This document shows, piece by piece, positions 31,644 to 43,215 of a stretch of 64,000 bases of DNA. Below the pieces are notes generated by a model. That model was not told where the DNA came from. It did not search any database and worked only from the letters and a program-made list of their open reading frames with translations. The position numbers and the translations under genes are program-made. Source of the DNA: Cristatella mucedo (taxonomy: Eukaryota; Bryozoa; Phylactolaemata; Cristatellidae); the NCBI GenBank assembly GCA_009760855.2, contig WPIO01000301.1, positions 49,291 to 113,290 of the forward strand, in the 5' to 3' direction. How positions within the stretch are numbered: position 1 is the first letter of the stretch; each line of letters begins with the position of its first letter.

Positions 31644-33569
31644 CTAAAACAAATGTTCAGTATTAATCAAACTTGAAAAAGTATTGCTATAGCAAACTGC
31701 TCCACCAGTAATCGGCTGCAATAGGAACCAGCATTTTGCAACAGTTCTTAAACGTCGATCCATCTTTAAGTGATAAAAGGTTATTATTCAGTTAGATAAA
31801 GTGACCAAGTTATGTTATTGCATGATTTCAAATTTGCGATTACATTATCGTAAAACTAACTAACTAAACACGATTCTTGAAAAATGATAGATACACCATA
31901 CCTGCCATAAGTTTGTACTTTTACCTTTCTAAAAATTTACAATATCGATCAAAACATTTTCGTGATCTCTTATTTAGCTACCGGATAGCAACTTGAAAAT
32001 AGTGGCAGTACAAAATCACCCGAAGTTATCAAGTGCTATATATCACGGATTATACTAAAAGTAATTTAAACTAACTTCGCGAAAATTGCAACTTCTCTAT
32101 TTGGGTTGTTTTAGAATTCGTTTTGACAAATGAGTAAACGCCTTAAGATTCAAATAACATTTAGGAGATCACCTACGGTTATTGAAAAATGAACCTGCCT
32201 TTGATGCATTTCGTTTTCACTGATGTACCTCCCTGATTGCAAGGCTACGACACTCTGAAATACCATACGTCCATCAGAGGTTAAGCCTCTAAGCTAAACT
32301 TGCTAGTCATGAGCACAGCCACATCAGCCGATTGTAAACGACCAGCACAGGCTCCCAGGTTGGATGCTCATCTAAACCCAGTATTGTTAAACACTTTTAG
32401 TTCTACTCTGTATTTGCCTCCCTGATCAGATTTAATCCTGCACTAGATTGGGCATAGTACCACTTACTTTCCTGAATCAAATCGTTTCGGAACATCTACA
32501 GGTCATACATTCTTTACTGACAATGCCTTTAGTCCTAAAGCTCCAAATGGCTTGAACGCCATCCCGAAAGATGTTAATAAAAACGAATGTTCGCAGAGCC
32601 CTCTCAGAGAACTTGGTCTCTTTCCGGGCACTTCACTCTGTTGTAAAAGGCATGATCATGCGTCTGTATGTTCGATATCAAAAAAGTATAATATGGCTAG
32701 AGGTAAAACCCACGGAGTTTGGTTGAAAATGTGGTAAGCAGTAACAGGCCAAGTAATTGCACACTAAAGCTTGAAAACAGAAATCACACGGATCAACTAA
32801 ATGCTGTGATAACTACCTGATCTGCAGCTTTGTTTTAAATTTCACAAGGCCGGGATAAGTCCTAAGGAATAGCTTTCATGGTACCACTTAATACGAAATG
32901 GGGACCTTTTTCGAAGTGTTCATCATCCATGATTGTGCTCTTTCTTTACTCAGCTACCGTACACGGCTTAACATTAGACCTCATGGAAATCCTTCTTGGT
33001 CGGAAGTTTAGCGATTTCCAATGATTAAAGTATCCATGTAGCAAAAAAATTAACGTTCTGTACATTTATCTTACCATGAAAAAATATATTCTTTGACATC
33101 GCTGCTCAGTTCATAATGCAACATATCCTCACTGTTAAAATGCTAAAAACTCTCCCTGGAGACCTAACTGACCTATGTAATTTAATGCATCAATGTCGAT
33201 GGAACATAAGGCAATTTATTAATAAGCATATGCAACTATTATCTAAGGAAAAATTAAAACGCGAGGCCAAGGCCGTATTTTTTTACAATTTTTACTTATC
33301 CTCTAAGCGATATAATCGCCTAAATAAAATTGAGGTTTACATTTTCCTACTGATGAGATCCGGCTGTACATAGGCTTTGATCTTCCTATTTTTTAAGTGA
33401 GCCAAAGTTCCCCAAATAGGTGGCTGCCGAAATTATTACAATTTGCATTTTGTTGGCAACAAACGTTCTCAAAATGTACGACGATTAAAATTGCCTTACA
33501 CGTTGTGGAACAATCCGTATTATTTTCTGTCATACGTATGCAATTGATGACAACGATCGGTCTGGCAGA
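31644..33569. other. G2 intron 4 sequence, unassigned
   Basis: AT-rich DNA in which a decayed family A 3' UTR may be present near 32580-32640 (CTCTCAGAGAACTTGGTCTC resembles the tail hairpin). A possible 27-nt - strand segment with ATG at about 33075-33101 ends at GTAAGAT but has a weak acceptor. Confidence 0.35.
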
Positions 33570-34343
33570 TGAGGCTCTGGCCTAGTTTAAATCGTACTTG
33601 AATGATCGTGTTAAGTCTGTGTCGTGTGGGGGTCAGGTCTCACACACGAGACGAGTCCCAATTGCTGTCCCTCGTGGGTCCGTCCTCTTGCTGACCTCTA
33701 TTTATACTCAACCTCTGGCAAAATTGATGGAGGACCATGCAACATGATATACTTTTATGCTGACGATATGAAGCTCTATTTGTCACTGAAATCGTTGGAA
33801 TATGCTGCAGCAACTGATAAACTGAAGGCTTGCCTTGCCGAAATTCAATCATGGATGTCAGACAACTTCGTGAATCTATATGACGATAAAGCCAAGCTGC
33901 AGCTCATAGGAGACCCTAACTTTGTGGCTGAAATAAAAGGCTTAGCTGTTATATCAGCTGAAGCGGTTGTGCGACCGTCAACGAGTGCTCAAATTTTCGG
34001 TATTTTCGACTGCTTCTTAAATTTTAAGAGCCGCATTTAGAGAGCTACTTTAACAGCTAGAATAAACGTCCGATCCCTATCTAAGATTACGAGCTGTCTT
34101 CCAAAGTGGCTCGCGAAAAATTTAAATACTTCGTTAGTTCTGTCTTGGCTTGATTAATGAAGTTTTGTTTTGACTGAACTACTGAAGAAAGCCCCTACGC
34201 CACTACAGTTGGCTATGAATATGACCGCAAGGCTAGTTTTCAAGTCCCAGAGCTTTGACCACGTGTCTATTTTGCTGAAAGGGCAAAGATATCAGCTGGT
34301 ACGTCAACGGATACAGACCAAAGTTCAAATGGTTTATGGTTTA
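33570..34343 (+). mobile_element. Family B LINE copy, truncated at both ends
   Basis: Reads WFKSYLNDRVKSVSCGGQ, VPRGSVLL, then after a frameshift YFYADDMKLYLSLKSLEYAA, SWMSDNFVNLYDDKAKLQLI, NMTARLVFKSQSFDHVSILL and QRIQTK. It then stops abruptly at a family A copy of opposite orientation. The 3' end and C-terminal extension are missing. Confidence 0.85.
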
Positions 34344-34830
34344 GGGCTTCAGGTTTCCAAACGACTTGAGGTTTGTACAAGGTAGTGGTAAACTTTTGAA
34401 TTCCGAAAAGCTGGTGATACGATGCGTGGCCTGGTAGGGGGGTAGATCGGAGAGACAGGCTGGAGCCAAAGAATGAAGTGACCTAAAAGTGATCGACTAA
34501 ACCTTTAAGTCAATCCGTTGCTTGACTGGTAGCCAGTGCTGGTCGGCAAGAATTGGTGCAATGTGGCTACTGGGACGCTCACGACTGACAAGCCTAGCTG
34601 CACGGTTTTGAACCAGCTGCAATCGACTGATTGGGCATGCTGTTAGGCCAGGAAGCAGTGATTGGCAGAAATCAAGAAGGGATGTTACAAATACAAGGAC
34701 CTTGTTAGACGTGGCATCCTTATCTAAACATGCCCGAGTTGAGGCAATGTTAAGCATCTGAAATTAGGCAGACGTGATTGTGGAGCTGATATGGTCGTCT
34801 AAGGAGATATCACTTTGGAACATGATACTT
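34344..34830 (-). mobile_element. Family A LINE internal fragment
   Basis: On the - strand: VIFQS-like start, LNIASTRACLDKDATSNKVL, SLLDFCQSLLPGLTACPISR, LVQNRAARLVSRERPSSHIA and HWLPVKQRIDLKV, ending before the 3' UTR. Its 5' end abuts a CA repeat. Confidence 0.8.
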
Positions 34831-34837
34831 GAATACA

Positions 34838-34961
<124 letters not shown>

Positions 34962-35051
34962 TCCGCCCAGATGCCAAAAACTAGTTATTAGTAATGCAGG
35001 CGTTCCTAATTTGTCATACAGCTTGAACCAACGATTCTTGTCATCTCAAAT

Positions 35052-35183
35052 ATTCATCATATTTTACTTACTATTCTATTCTATTGCGTATCACTTTGCA
35101 GCAAATGTAAAGCGCCTAGAAAGAGATTAAGTTCTCTGAGGGCGCTTTATCAAGTGCAATATTATTATTATTATTATTATTAT
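35052..35183 (+). mobile_element. Family A LINE 3'-tail copy with intact hairpin
   Basis: Only the last 130 bp are present: ATTTTACTTACTATTCTATT, GCAAATGTAAAGCGCC, hairpin 35109-35148 with perfect 8-bp outer stem AAAGCGCC/GGCGCTTT and inner AGAGATTAAGTTCTCT, then (ATT)n. It is a clean example of the RT-recognition end. Confidence 0.9.
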
Positions 35184-35338
35184 CACGACACGGTCATTGA
35201 AACTTCCACCTTAAAGACTGAGCGAAAACCAGCACTGATACTACATTGATTTTCATCAGGTTACACGTAATAAATTTTAGCATGCTACAATTATTTAGTA
35301 ATTCAGTGCTACAAATGACTGCTTTATTTGATTATTAC

Positions 35339-35383
35339 CAGTTCTTGTTGAGGTTTGGGGTCGCCGGTTAGGCAAATTGGCTC
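35339..35383 (-). CDS. Gene G2 exon 4 (45 nt)
   Basis: The acceptor TATATTTTTCCTGTTGTAG is excellent and the donor is ACTG|GTAATA. The 45 nt are phase 1-1. They join to exon 3 (A + GA = AGA) and to exon 5 (G + TT = GTT). The codons read RANLPNRRPQTSTRT, a short basic, Pro/Thr-rich linker. Confidence 0.6.
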
Positions 35384-36269
35384 CTACAACAGGAAAAATA
35401 TAAAATAGTGTGAACAATTAAAGCTAATTACAGACCCACTGCTTTGCTGATACTCAGCTTATTGCAATTATGCCTTAGATGTGAAATTGGGCCTCCTATC
35501 AAAATTTGTATTGAGTTTAGACACCGTTTTTTTATAAAAACAGATTACCAAAAGCTGCTACTACAGCAAAAGTTGCTGACGAATTAGCGACGACGGCAAT
35601 AAAATTAGTAGGTGAAGATAGGATTAATGCATTAAGTAACTAAACAATGAAAACAGTTATAACTGGATATTTTGAATGCACATTTGAAAGTATTGAACCG
35701 TTGGTATTGTCTGTGAGAACGGTGCGATCCATTTAAGAGTGTACCTTATGAAACTTCAGTTATATTGGAAAATTAGTTAGGGCTGCAAAAAAACCCTTAC
35801 GAAGGCTTCTTCGGTAAGAAGGATTACTAAATACGTGACATATCGACAAAACTGAAAAAATGTAGTCAAAAGCTAAGCAATTTGTCACGGAATAATAATG
35901 TTCAGGGCTACGTCATAAATAGTTACGGCACAAAACATTATTTGATACACCCTAATATTTTCTGTTGTATGTGCATTCTTTTTGTGGTGGAAACATGTGC
36001 TCTTTGACATACTAAGCTGGTAATGCATAGCTATAACCTAGAATGTCTCAGAATGTGAGCCCATAAGCAAAACATTAAAAAATAATGTAACATTTGTGGT
36101 TAAGAGATCAGTAAAACTAAGATTTTCCCCTAAAATCTCTTTTCTTCAAAAGAGATTGACTTCACAAATAATAGTTTCCAAAAATCAAGCTCATAGGCAA
36201 GACTGGCATTTATATAGGCATAGTAATAAAATGAATATTAGCAACAATCATCCTTTCGTTATACCGTCT
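35384..36269. other. G2 intron 3 sequence, unassigned
   Basis: No repeat family is recognised before the old LINE at 36270. Confidence 0.4.
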
Positions 36270-36702
36270 TTAGAAACCTAAATCTCTTTCTACGCACTTT
36301 ACATTTGCTGTATGAGAAGCTTGGTCGAATACTTCGTAGTATCATGATCGGTAAACAAACGCAATTTCATGGTTAGAGGTGATGAGCACAGGGTATGCAG
36401 GCAACTTTGGTTAGTGACCACATACAAAGTGTGAACAGGCGTATGCACATATAGTATGAATGACCGGAACACTAAATGCTATGATCAAGTGATTAGTTTT
36501 TTTTATATGGACTAAGAAGGAGATATCGTGAGGCACGTCGGAACTGAATTCCCGGTTGCAGGATTGTTAAGACTGAAGGCCCGGTCCTAAATGATTTCTG
36601 GTTTGTACAGCGAATATGTTAACAGTTAGATTCCGAAAACTGGGTGGAGAGATGCTCAGCCTGGCAGGGCAGTAGTCTGATGATAGGTAGGCTGGAATAA
36701 AT

Positions 36703-36901
36703 CCACTAACCACATTTGCATGCTGACCCTGTGCATGTCACCCCTAACCACCATATTCATTTTGTTTGTTTTTCAAGCATGATTTTACTTACTATTCTAT
36801 TGCATATCACTTTGCAGCATATGTAAAGCGCCTATAAAGAGATTAAGTTCTCTGAGGGCGCTTTATCAAGTACAATATTATTATTATTCGTATTATTATT
36901 A
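36703..36901 (+). mobile_element. Nested family A LINE tail with target-site duplication
   Basis: A 199-bp 3'-end copy starts CCACTAACCACATTTGCATG, has a good hairpin and ends with interrupted (ATT)n. The 7-mer AATAAAT occurs at 36696-36702 and again at 36902-36908, immediately outside the insert, and is the expected target-site duplication. Confidence 0.85.
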
Positions 36902-37072
36902 AATAAATGAAGAGACATAAAAGTGAGTAACAGAACCTTAAAGTTGATGCCGTCCTTTACTTTGAGTCAGTGCAGGTATGCTGTTTATCTTGTGCAGTGG
37001 CGACTACTACGAAGCTAGCGACGGACTGGTAAACATCAAATCTTAGCACTAGCTGTAAATGGCTTAGTGCAA

Positions 37073-37249
37073 ATAATAATAATAAAATAAATCCTAGCTG
37101 ATTAAGCAGCCTCTTTTTGTAGAGCCTTAATGGCCTTCACCACCGCTTGCAGTGGCGATAAAGGATCGCCCACTGCAAGAATCGAACACACGACCTCGGA
37201 ACGGAGGTCGTGAAAGCAACCACCATGCCTAGGTGCCATCACGGCCAGG
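37073..37249 (-). mobile_element. tRNA-derived SINE, near full length
   Basis: On the - strand: GGCCGTGATGGCACC (A-box side), the stem CACGACCTCCG..CGGAGGTCGTG-type pairing, B box near GTTCGATTC, body GGGCGATCCTTTATCGCCAC, AAGCGGTGGTGAAGGCC, end AGAGGCTGCTTAATCAGC and a TTTATTTTATTATTATT tail. It interrupts the LINE relic of 36270-37420. Confidence 0.9.
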
Positions 37250-37730
37250 CGTAGGTACCAACAGCGGTTAGTTACAGAAGGCAGGACGGGATGTTTAAAA
37301 TGCATGGGCTAGCTATGGTATCTCGGTTTAAACAAGGCCAAATTGTATGTTTAAACGAGCCCGGATTATTAGGCATTACAAATGTATGAATCTATAGGTG
37401 TTGAAAGAAGAGTTAGTGTCATGGTTTGGTTTATTCATATTTTTAGACTACCTACACTTACATGTACACTTGAAAATAAATTACAAAACAATAACGTAAG
37501 TCAAACGAATCGACTACAAAAAGCATGAAGACTCTCTTGAAATAAATTTCACACAAAAGCTATGCCAGAAAAATAAGAAATGCATTCACACACCCTGGTT
37601 TTAATAGCTTCCTGGTTGTATGTTAGTAATCCTACAGAAGAACAAGTTAAATAATAATTTACTAAATTGGTAGAGCTCTCTATGCAACGTAGTCCACAAA
37701 TAGCTTACAGATATACTTTCAACATCTTAC

Positions 37731-37823
37731 TTTGGTTGGAAAGATTAGTTACTGATTCCTGACGCCCTCTTTCCATGCGAAAGTGTGCTTCAGCACGATT
37801 GAGATTATGTACCAGAAGCCTGT
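37731..37823 (-). CDS. Gene G2 exon 3 (93 nt), basic helical segment
   Basis: The - strand acceptor CTTCTTTTTTAG and donor CAAA|GTAAGA bound 93 nt in phase 1-1, reading RLLVHNLNRAEAHFRMERGR then QESVTNLSNQ. With exon 2 the junction codon is TAC. It is Arg/Glu-rich and predicted helical. The related exon at 60409-60458 lies at the equivalent place of the second duplication copy. Confidence 0.65.
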
Positions 37824-38362
37824 CTAAAAAAGAAGAGAAGTCTTTGTAATAATTGATGGCCATTTATGCAAGATAAACTTGACATTACGTTTCATTCTCT
37901 GAGCTAACCACATCCTAATCAATTACTAGGTCATGGTGTTTACCTTGATATTTGCCTGTTTTCAATCAAAACTAATCAGAAAGTGCAAAAAAAGCTAATT
38001 AATTCAAAGCTGAAGCTTCTGCCAATAAACATATCTGCATTCCGCATGTTATCATATACTTTTCAAGAGCCAAAAATGTATATAGCCACCGAACCTTTGT
38101 TCGGGTTAATCATCTTAGACGACCTTATCAAGGGAGCATAAAAAAAACTATTCAGTTAGTACAACGATAAGAGCTATGCTAAATAAATTTATCATCTTGT
38201 GTGCACATCTTCTAATTGTCCCTTCAAGTGTGTTGTATAGTAAATAGTCCTACGTTTACACAGTGCAATGAACCTAGTGTAAATAAGGATAAGAACGCAC
38301 AGGTTAATTTACCAAGACGTACAGACAGCAGCTACTACTAACGGTGTGTTTTGGTTTTTTAC

Positions 38363-38383
38363 CTTGTTTGCCAATCCAGAAAA
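38363..38383 (-). CDS. Possible 21-nt cassette exon of gene G2
   Basis: The acceptor TTGCTATTTGATGTAACAG and donor CAAG|GTAAAA bound 21 nt in phase 1-1 (FWIGKQ). Including it would change the exon 2/3 junction from Tyr to Phe + FWIGKQ + Asp without a frame change. Short segments like this arise by chance, so it is only a candidate. Confidence 0.25.
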
Positions 38384-38811
38384 CTGTTACATCAAATAGC
38401 AACAAATTTAGTTAGCAATTAAAATGCCAGTGGAGGCTCCATTAACCTGAGCTGCCAAATCTCTCATAAGAATTGGGCTCTATTCCAGATTCAGCTGGGA
38501 GAATTGAGAAAACAACGAGATGTACGATTACTAGCCTGACATTAATTATGCATTACTTTGGAAAGATTTGGAACGTTTTGACTGAAAAAATAGGAATTGC
38601 TTATGTCAATATGAATAACGGAACTTTCCAAGCTGTTGCATCGATTTGACAATAGTTTTCATTAGATAGTGAACCACTGTTTAATATGCATAGTGTTATG
38701 TTTATTAGTTGTGAATTAACTTTAAGTGCTTTGAGTTATGAGTCAGGACGATTTGTAATTACTAATTTAATCGCAGTCAGTTAAAATTGTCAGTTTACAT
38801 AATAGCAACTA

Positions 38812-39395
38812 CGTCCCTTCGGCTCCAGCCTACCTATCAGATCTACTGACCAATCAGTCTAAGCACGGTACCATCTGCTTTTCGGAATCTGTTTACCTAT
38901 AACTCGTACAAACCTCGAGTCTTTCAGATGTTACCTCTAGTTCGTATGTTGCCAAAGCCTGGAACTAACTCATGACTTTCTCCATGGTATTCCTTGACGT
39001 AACCACATTTAGAATGAATGTAGGAGCAAACCAATTTAACACAGCACATCCTGAGTCCCCATGTGCACCATTGTATGTATGTATGTAAACCAATGTACCA
39101 TAATTATAATAATAATAATTCACTTGATAAAGCGCCCTCAGAGAACTTAATCTCTCTCTAGGCACTTTAAATTTGCTGCAAAGTGAACCATTCATGTGGT
39201 AACGTGAGTGGGCTCCGTTCATGCTGCCAATAACCAAAATTGCATGCTAACCCTGTGCAAGTCACCCGGTGCCACGTTATTGTTGTTGTTTATTGAACAT
39301 GATACTACTAACCGAGCGATAGCATTTCCTTTGCAGCAAATGTAAAGGATGTATATAGAAATTGAGTTCTCCGAGGTTTCTTTACTTATGAAGTA
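38812..39395 (+). mobile_element. Family A LINE 3'-end copy
   Basis: It starts GGCTCCAGCCTACCTATCAG and includes the end of ORF2, the 3' UTR (ATGCTAACCCTGTGCAAGTC), a heavily decayed hairpin (GTAAAGGATG...) and GTATTGTTACTT at the end. It sits exactly at the right edge of duplication copy 1 and is absent from copy 2. It contains a smaller nested insert. Confidence 0.8.
39102..39186 (-). mobile_element. Nested family A tail in opposite orientation
   Basis: An 85-bp tail with intact (ATT)n and hairpin (GCCTAGAGAGAGATTAAG..CTCTGAGGGCGC on the - strand) interrupts the copy at 38812-39395. ACCAT flanks both sides (39097-39101 and 39187-39191), a probable target-site duplication. Confidence 0.8.
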
Positions 39396-39463
39396 TTGTT
39401 ACTTAAACTCAATGTCGCCATTCTGAGGAACAATATCAGGTGGTTCTTCTTTCTGCCACTTAC

Positions 39464-39520
39464 ATGCCATTCTTTGATGTAAAATAGCCCGAGAAGCTTG
39501 CCGGCTCGTGTCAGAACTTC
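39464..39520 (-). CDS. Gene G2 exon 2 (57 nt)
   Basis: The - strand acceptor CAATCCTTTTTCAG and donor GCAT|GTAAGTGG are consensus. The 57 nt are phase 1-1 and read SSDTSRQASRAILHQRMA. The first exon supplies G, giving Gly at the junction. The exon at 61461-61511 occupies the matching place in the second duplication copy and shares a PRAI/SRAI core. Confidence 0.65.
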
Positions 39521-39768
39521 CTGAAAAAGGATTGATTATTACTCGTCTTAGTAACATTTCTTGTAATTGAATGTCATAAAATGCTTGCTTAAATCCTAAT
39601 TAAATGGAAGGAACACAATCACGTAGAAAACCTATCACAAAATAAAAATTATTTAGTGCTGGCGAAGTGGAGAGTATTTAATTGGCAGTACATAGCAACC
39701 AGAAAGTTTTTTTAAGCATATGACAGTCTCTTTTCACGTGACAGTCAAACAGCTGCTACTCTATTCAT

Positions 39769-39972
39769 TTAATTTCTGGTATCCAATAATTTGGATTTAA
39801 CTCGAAGGTCGTCAGCGGATGTTTGCCTTTGAACGCGTACAGAAAAAACATTTGCAGAGGCAAGTTTCTCCCTAGAGTTGACAAGATGACAAACATGGTG
39901 GAAGTTATCTTCGGCTTCCAAAGCCTTTGTGGTTTTTGTCATAGTTTTGAAAGATAATCTGTTGGGTGACAT
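39769..39972 (-). CDS. Possible small ORF or terminal exon, 67 codons
   Basis: The - strand frame from an ATG to TAA encodes a charged, non-repetitive sequence (MSPNRLSFKTMTKTTKALEA, then EDNFHHVCHLVNSREKLASA). An alternative acceptor (CACCCAACAG) lies nine codons in. It falls in intron 1 of gene G2. There is no poly(A) signal nearby and no family match. It may be an alternative exon, a small gene or chance. Confidence 0.3.
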   Translation of the reverse strand: MSPNRLSFKTMTKTTKALEAEDNFHHVCHLVNSREKLASANVFSVRVQRQTSADDLRVKSKLLDTRN

Positions 39973-40617
39973 TCAAAGGTAAATTCAAAAATAGTTAAGG
40001 TTTTCCGAAAGATACTGGTAAAGAGCAGCTGCTGATGGATGATGAGAATTGTTTAATTTGTAAGACTTATATTTTTGAATCCAAAATATTTATCAGTTAT
40101 TCAGGACTTTCCAGACGGTCAGACTCAGGATAGGTGTATTTGTTGAACGTCTTTACATAGTATTAAGCCTATGCATATGGACATTTTACATTTCTTGTCA
40201 GAACCCACGCTTCGGGAATCGGTCTTTGGTTGATGTGATCCGTGTTTACATTTACATTTAGTACATTTTACACAAACTTACAGCAAAATCATGTGGATTG
40301 AGGAAAAGGGTATCAATGATCAATCGAGTTAAGAAAATATTTACCAAATAACGTGCGTTTTTTTTTGGGGAAACATCTGGGCATGTCACGGGCCTGAAGA
40401 GGATATAACAAGCCTAGTACAAGTACAGCAGGAAAAATTACTTCGGGTAGGCAAATAAGCAAACAACTAAAAAGGATAGTTAAAGTGAATCTAGTTTTAC
40501 ATTGGTTCAACCTTATCATTGATACAAGAGCTTTTTTAATTAACAGATGAGGCTTACTACTTACAACAAAGAATATCATAGACATTAATGGTATACTATT
40601 CTGTCAAAAACATTTAC
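39973..40617. other. G2 intron sequence, unassigned
   Basis: No repeat family or exon was recognised; a 90-codon - strand ORF near 40.3-40.6 kb lacks context. Confidence 0.35.
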
Positions 40618-40656
40618 CTGATAACCTTTACCAGGATGGTTATTGAACGAGGCCAT
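40618..40656 (-). CDS. Possible alternative first coding exon
   Basis: On the - strand AAAACATGGCC gives a strong start context. ATG GCC TCG reads MASFNNHP, with a donor CCTG|GTAAAGG after 25 nt (phase 1, compatible with exon 2) and a second donor CAG|GTAAATG after 39 nt. It could be an alternative start for gene G2. Confidence 0.3.
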
Positions 40657-41395
40657 GTTTTGTAGGCAGTTTTCTTAGATGAACCTTAGTTATCCAAATA
40701 AAAGAGTCTCAAAGAGGTAAATAGTGCCGAGTTGTTATCGCAGTTTGTATAATGGTTAATACCCCGGCCAGATGTTTATAATTATCCTGAAGGCGTAGTT
40801 TCTTGTCTTACATTTGTCAGTATTCAGACCATGAAGCCATCGTAGTAGAGTTTAAGGTGTTTGAAAAAGTTTCTGTTTTATGAAGTTGTATCAAAGACAG
40901 GTAAAAATTGAAATGTGTATGAAATCGTTAATATGGTAAATAGTTTAAAACTGGTAGGTATTTTAACTAAGATTCTAAATTGTTGACCAATCGTTTGTAA
41001 TTCTGTTATGACTATAGATTATGTTTTTTAACGAAGCCAGCTGTAATTAAAAAGTTTATGGTTGGCCAACCAACCCTCAATGCCAACATGGTTTCTTCAA
41101 TCCTGTATTTAATACTAGCCACACTCCTGCATCCTGGTATACAGCATGAGTTTTTAACTACCCTATCGACTTTAAATTTTACTTACTGCGAATAAGACAA
41201 TATTGGATTCAATGTTGTTTAAGTCATTTTACGATTTTAAAACACGTATTCCTGTCTTGGTCTTACAAAATTTATTGTCAGATTACATTGGGCTGAACCA
41301 AATCTGTATCGTGTAATTTGACATCTGTAGATGAGAAAAACTTGTATTGTTTATTTCGTGACTGCCCAGGCTATGCAGTTTCATAGTTTATTTTA

Positions 41396-41397
41396 TC

Positions 41398-41428
<31 letters not shown>

Positions 41429-41500
41429 AATTATGTATATCTAGTATGCACACACTCGCACGCATTCACACACATACATATACATGTGTATACACACACA

Positions 41501-41537
<37 letters not shown>

Positions 41538-41545
41538 ATGTGTGT
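41396..41545. repeat. TA and CA/TG compound microsatellite
   Basis: TA repeats, then CACACA/ACATAC units, TA repeats again and TGTGTG. The block from about 41470 to 41540 is partly palindromic (CACACACATATATG ... TATATGTGTGTATGTGTG). Confidence 0.9.
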
Positions 41546-41902
41546 TGCTCTTTATGATTCACAATTATTTAGTTTTTAATACCTTCACATAGTGCAAAAA
41601 TGAAATAATTAACTTTTCAAGCACAGCTTACCTAAATGAAATATCGAAGCATAAAACTGCAGCAAAGTCCAAAGAATAAATAAAACTATCACTAGATAAT
41701 CGTGGTAAACCTATTCAGATACTACCTTGATAGGTGCCTTTGGTAAAATACTCAAAGATACTTTAAAAAAGCTTAACTTTAAAATTTACGATTTATTAAC
41801 AGCACAGCCATGACTAAAAGCCAGAGAAAAAGTTCACAATTGCACGTTGGAATAGGAGTATATTAGCCATTAAAGTCTGGCTAGCACAAGTAAAGCTCTT
41901 AC

Positions 41903-41915
41903 CTTGGTCAGACAT
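41903..41915 (-). CDS. Gene G2 exon 1 (start codon exon)
   Basis: On the - strand ATG TCT GAC CAA G is followed by a consensus donor GTAAGAGC. The 13 coding nt (MSDQ + G) join in phase to exon 2. The upstream sequence (GAAATTAGAAATCGACATG) is purine-rich and not a good acceptor, so this is taken as the first coding exon. Total model: 13+57+93+45+329 nt = 178 codons plus stop. Confidence 0.5.
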
Positions 41916-42239
41916 GTCGATTTCTAATTTCTCTCACACTCGCTTTCAAGAAATCCCGCTCAAAGGAGAATGCTGATTCAAAGAAGAATATTTATTTTTT
42001 TCGTTTTCATAAAATAATGAGCTAATGTTAAGCACAATAAATATTAAGCTAAGGCAAAGCAATCTCTTCTCAAAATAATGGTTTTTAACCAAAATTAGCA
42101 AGACATTTTTCGTTTTGGGGCACATGACTGCATTATGATAAGAATTATATCAATACAATTTGATAGACCAGTCTTAGGGAACTCCATCTGATTTAAATCA
42201 TTTTATATTTGTTGTTAGAAATTCTCAAGAATGTTTAAG
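41916..42239. other. Putative promoter/5' UTR side of gene G2
   Basis: AT-rich DNA; I see no clear TATA or initiator that could be defended. Confidence 0.3.
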
Positions 42240-42600
42240 CGGTAGCACGCTCAATAAATATGAACAGCATGATAAGGATACCATACACAGGGTCGTCAAG
42301 AAAAGTTAGGGGATGCTACCACAGTGTCGGCACCCTTAAGGGCATACATGCCATGCCTTTTACAACATGAAACTAAATTTTGTGTTGAATAGGTGCGGTT
42401 TTTTATTTTCATATTTCTGGAAGCCAGGAGACTCCATGATGGAATGTTTAAGTGATCTCAATGCGTCAGAAGCATAGGAACTAACTTCACCATCTCCAAA
42501 TGAATTCCGATTGATGATGCATTCGTAAACTGCTATATTCCAAAAGGTTGGTCGTACGATGCTGACCCTGGTGTCATGTGAAGCTTTAAGCATTTTCTTT
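42240..42600 (-). mobile_element. Very old family A LINE relic
   Basis: The reverse complement aligns piecewise to the 3' part of ORF2 and the UTR (GGGTGCCGACACTGTGG, ACCTATTCAACACAAAATTTAG). It is strongly diverged, with no hairpin left. Confidence 0.5.
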
Positions 42601-43154
42601 AAAATGTTTTAAATTGCAATCGGCTGTTGAAGCAACGTTGGAGCGAAATTTGTTTAGCGAGACTTTTTACTTCAACTGTTGGTTTACAAACTATGGGAGA
42701 AACTCTCGTCACAAATGGCTGTACTTGTATGCAGCTGTTCATTTTTTATTTCAATGCAGTGGCAGTAACTGTAGTCTTTGATATGGTAAACTTACACGAT
42801 CATAATCACTCACATGTCAGTAGTAGGTAATTTAATTTTACTAAATTATATTGAAGCTTACTCCGACCATTTAGCCACACGTCGAATGTACCTAAAAACC
42901 GTCGTATACCCAACCGCTAGTTCCTAAGCTCTCAAAGCCTCAATACCGCCGTGAGTCAAAACGTCCCTCGACGTTACGAAGTGTAAAAGCAAGCGAAAAA
43001 CTGACCTTTTATGACAGCAATTGGTGGTTCTTTATGGTACTTTATTCATGTACATTCATCTCATTACGCTATGCCTACTGCTTGCCGACGCTACCACCAA
43101 TCAATTGGTAATACTTGGTGTACAGCACCCATAAAATACAATTAAATACAATTC

Positions 43155-43215
43155 ATTTATATAGTGTCCCAAGAGTACTAAATTTATATTCAGGCGCTTT
43201 TTGCTTGCCTCAATA
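43155..43215 (-). mobile_element. Probable decayed family A tail
   Basis: CAATTCATTTATATAGTGTCCCAAGAGTACTAAATTTATATTCAGGCGC aligns position by position with the tail of other minus-oriented copies (CACTTGATAAAGCGCCCTCAGAG...). A second tail-like piece (GAGATTCAGTTCTCTGAGG) lies near 43267. Confidence 0.4.

Larger units (their letters stand above)
36270..37420 (-). mobile_element. Old family A LINE copy hosting two later insertions
   Basis: On the - strand it runs from the IRACLDK-like region (37300-37420) through the thumb and ORF end to the 3' UTR and a decayed tail near 36270-36310. A family A tail in the opposite orientation (36703-36901) and a SINE (37073-37249) interrupt it. The related relic at 59690-60020 lacks the SINE. 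Confidence 0.8.
37421..38811 (+). repeat. Segmental duplication, copy 1 (unique-sequence part)
   Basis: This stretch, together with the LINE relic on its left, aligns in the same orientation with 60020-61440. Landmarks shared at about 70-80% identity are TTTTTAGACTACCTACACTTA / TTTTAGACTACTTATACTTA, TACTAGGTCAT, GATGCCAGTGGAG-type, ACTAGCCTGACNTT and GT(C/G)AGTTTACATAATA. It contains exon 3 of gene G2. Confidence 0.8.
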
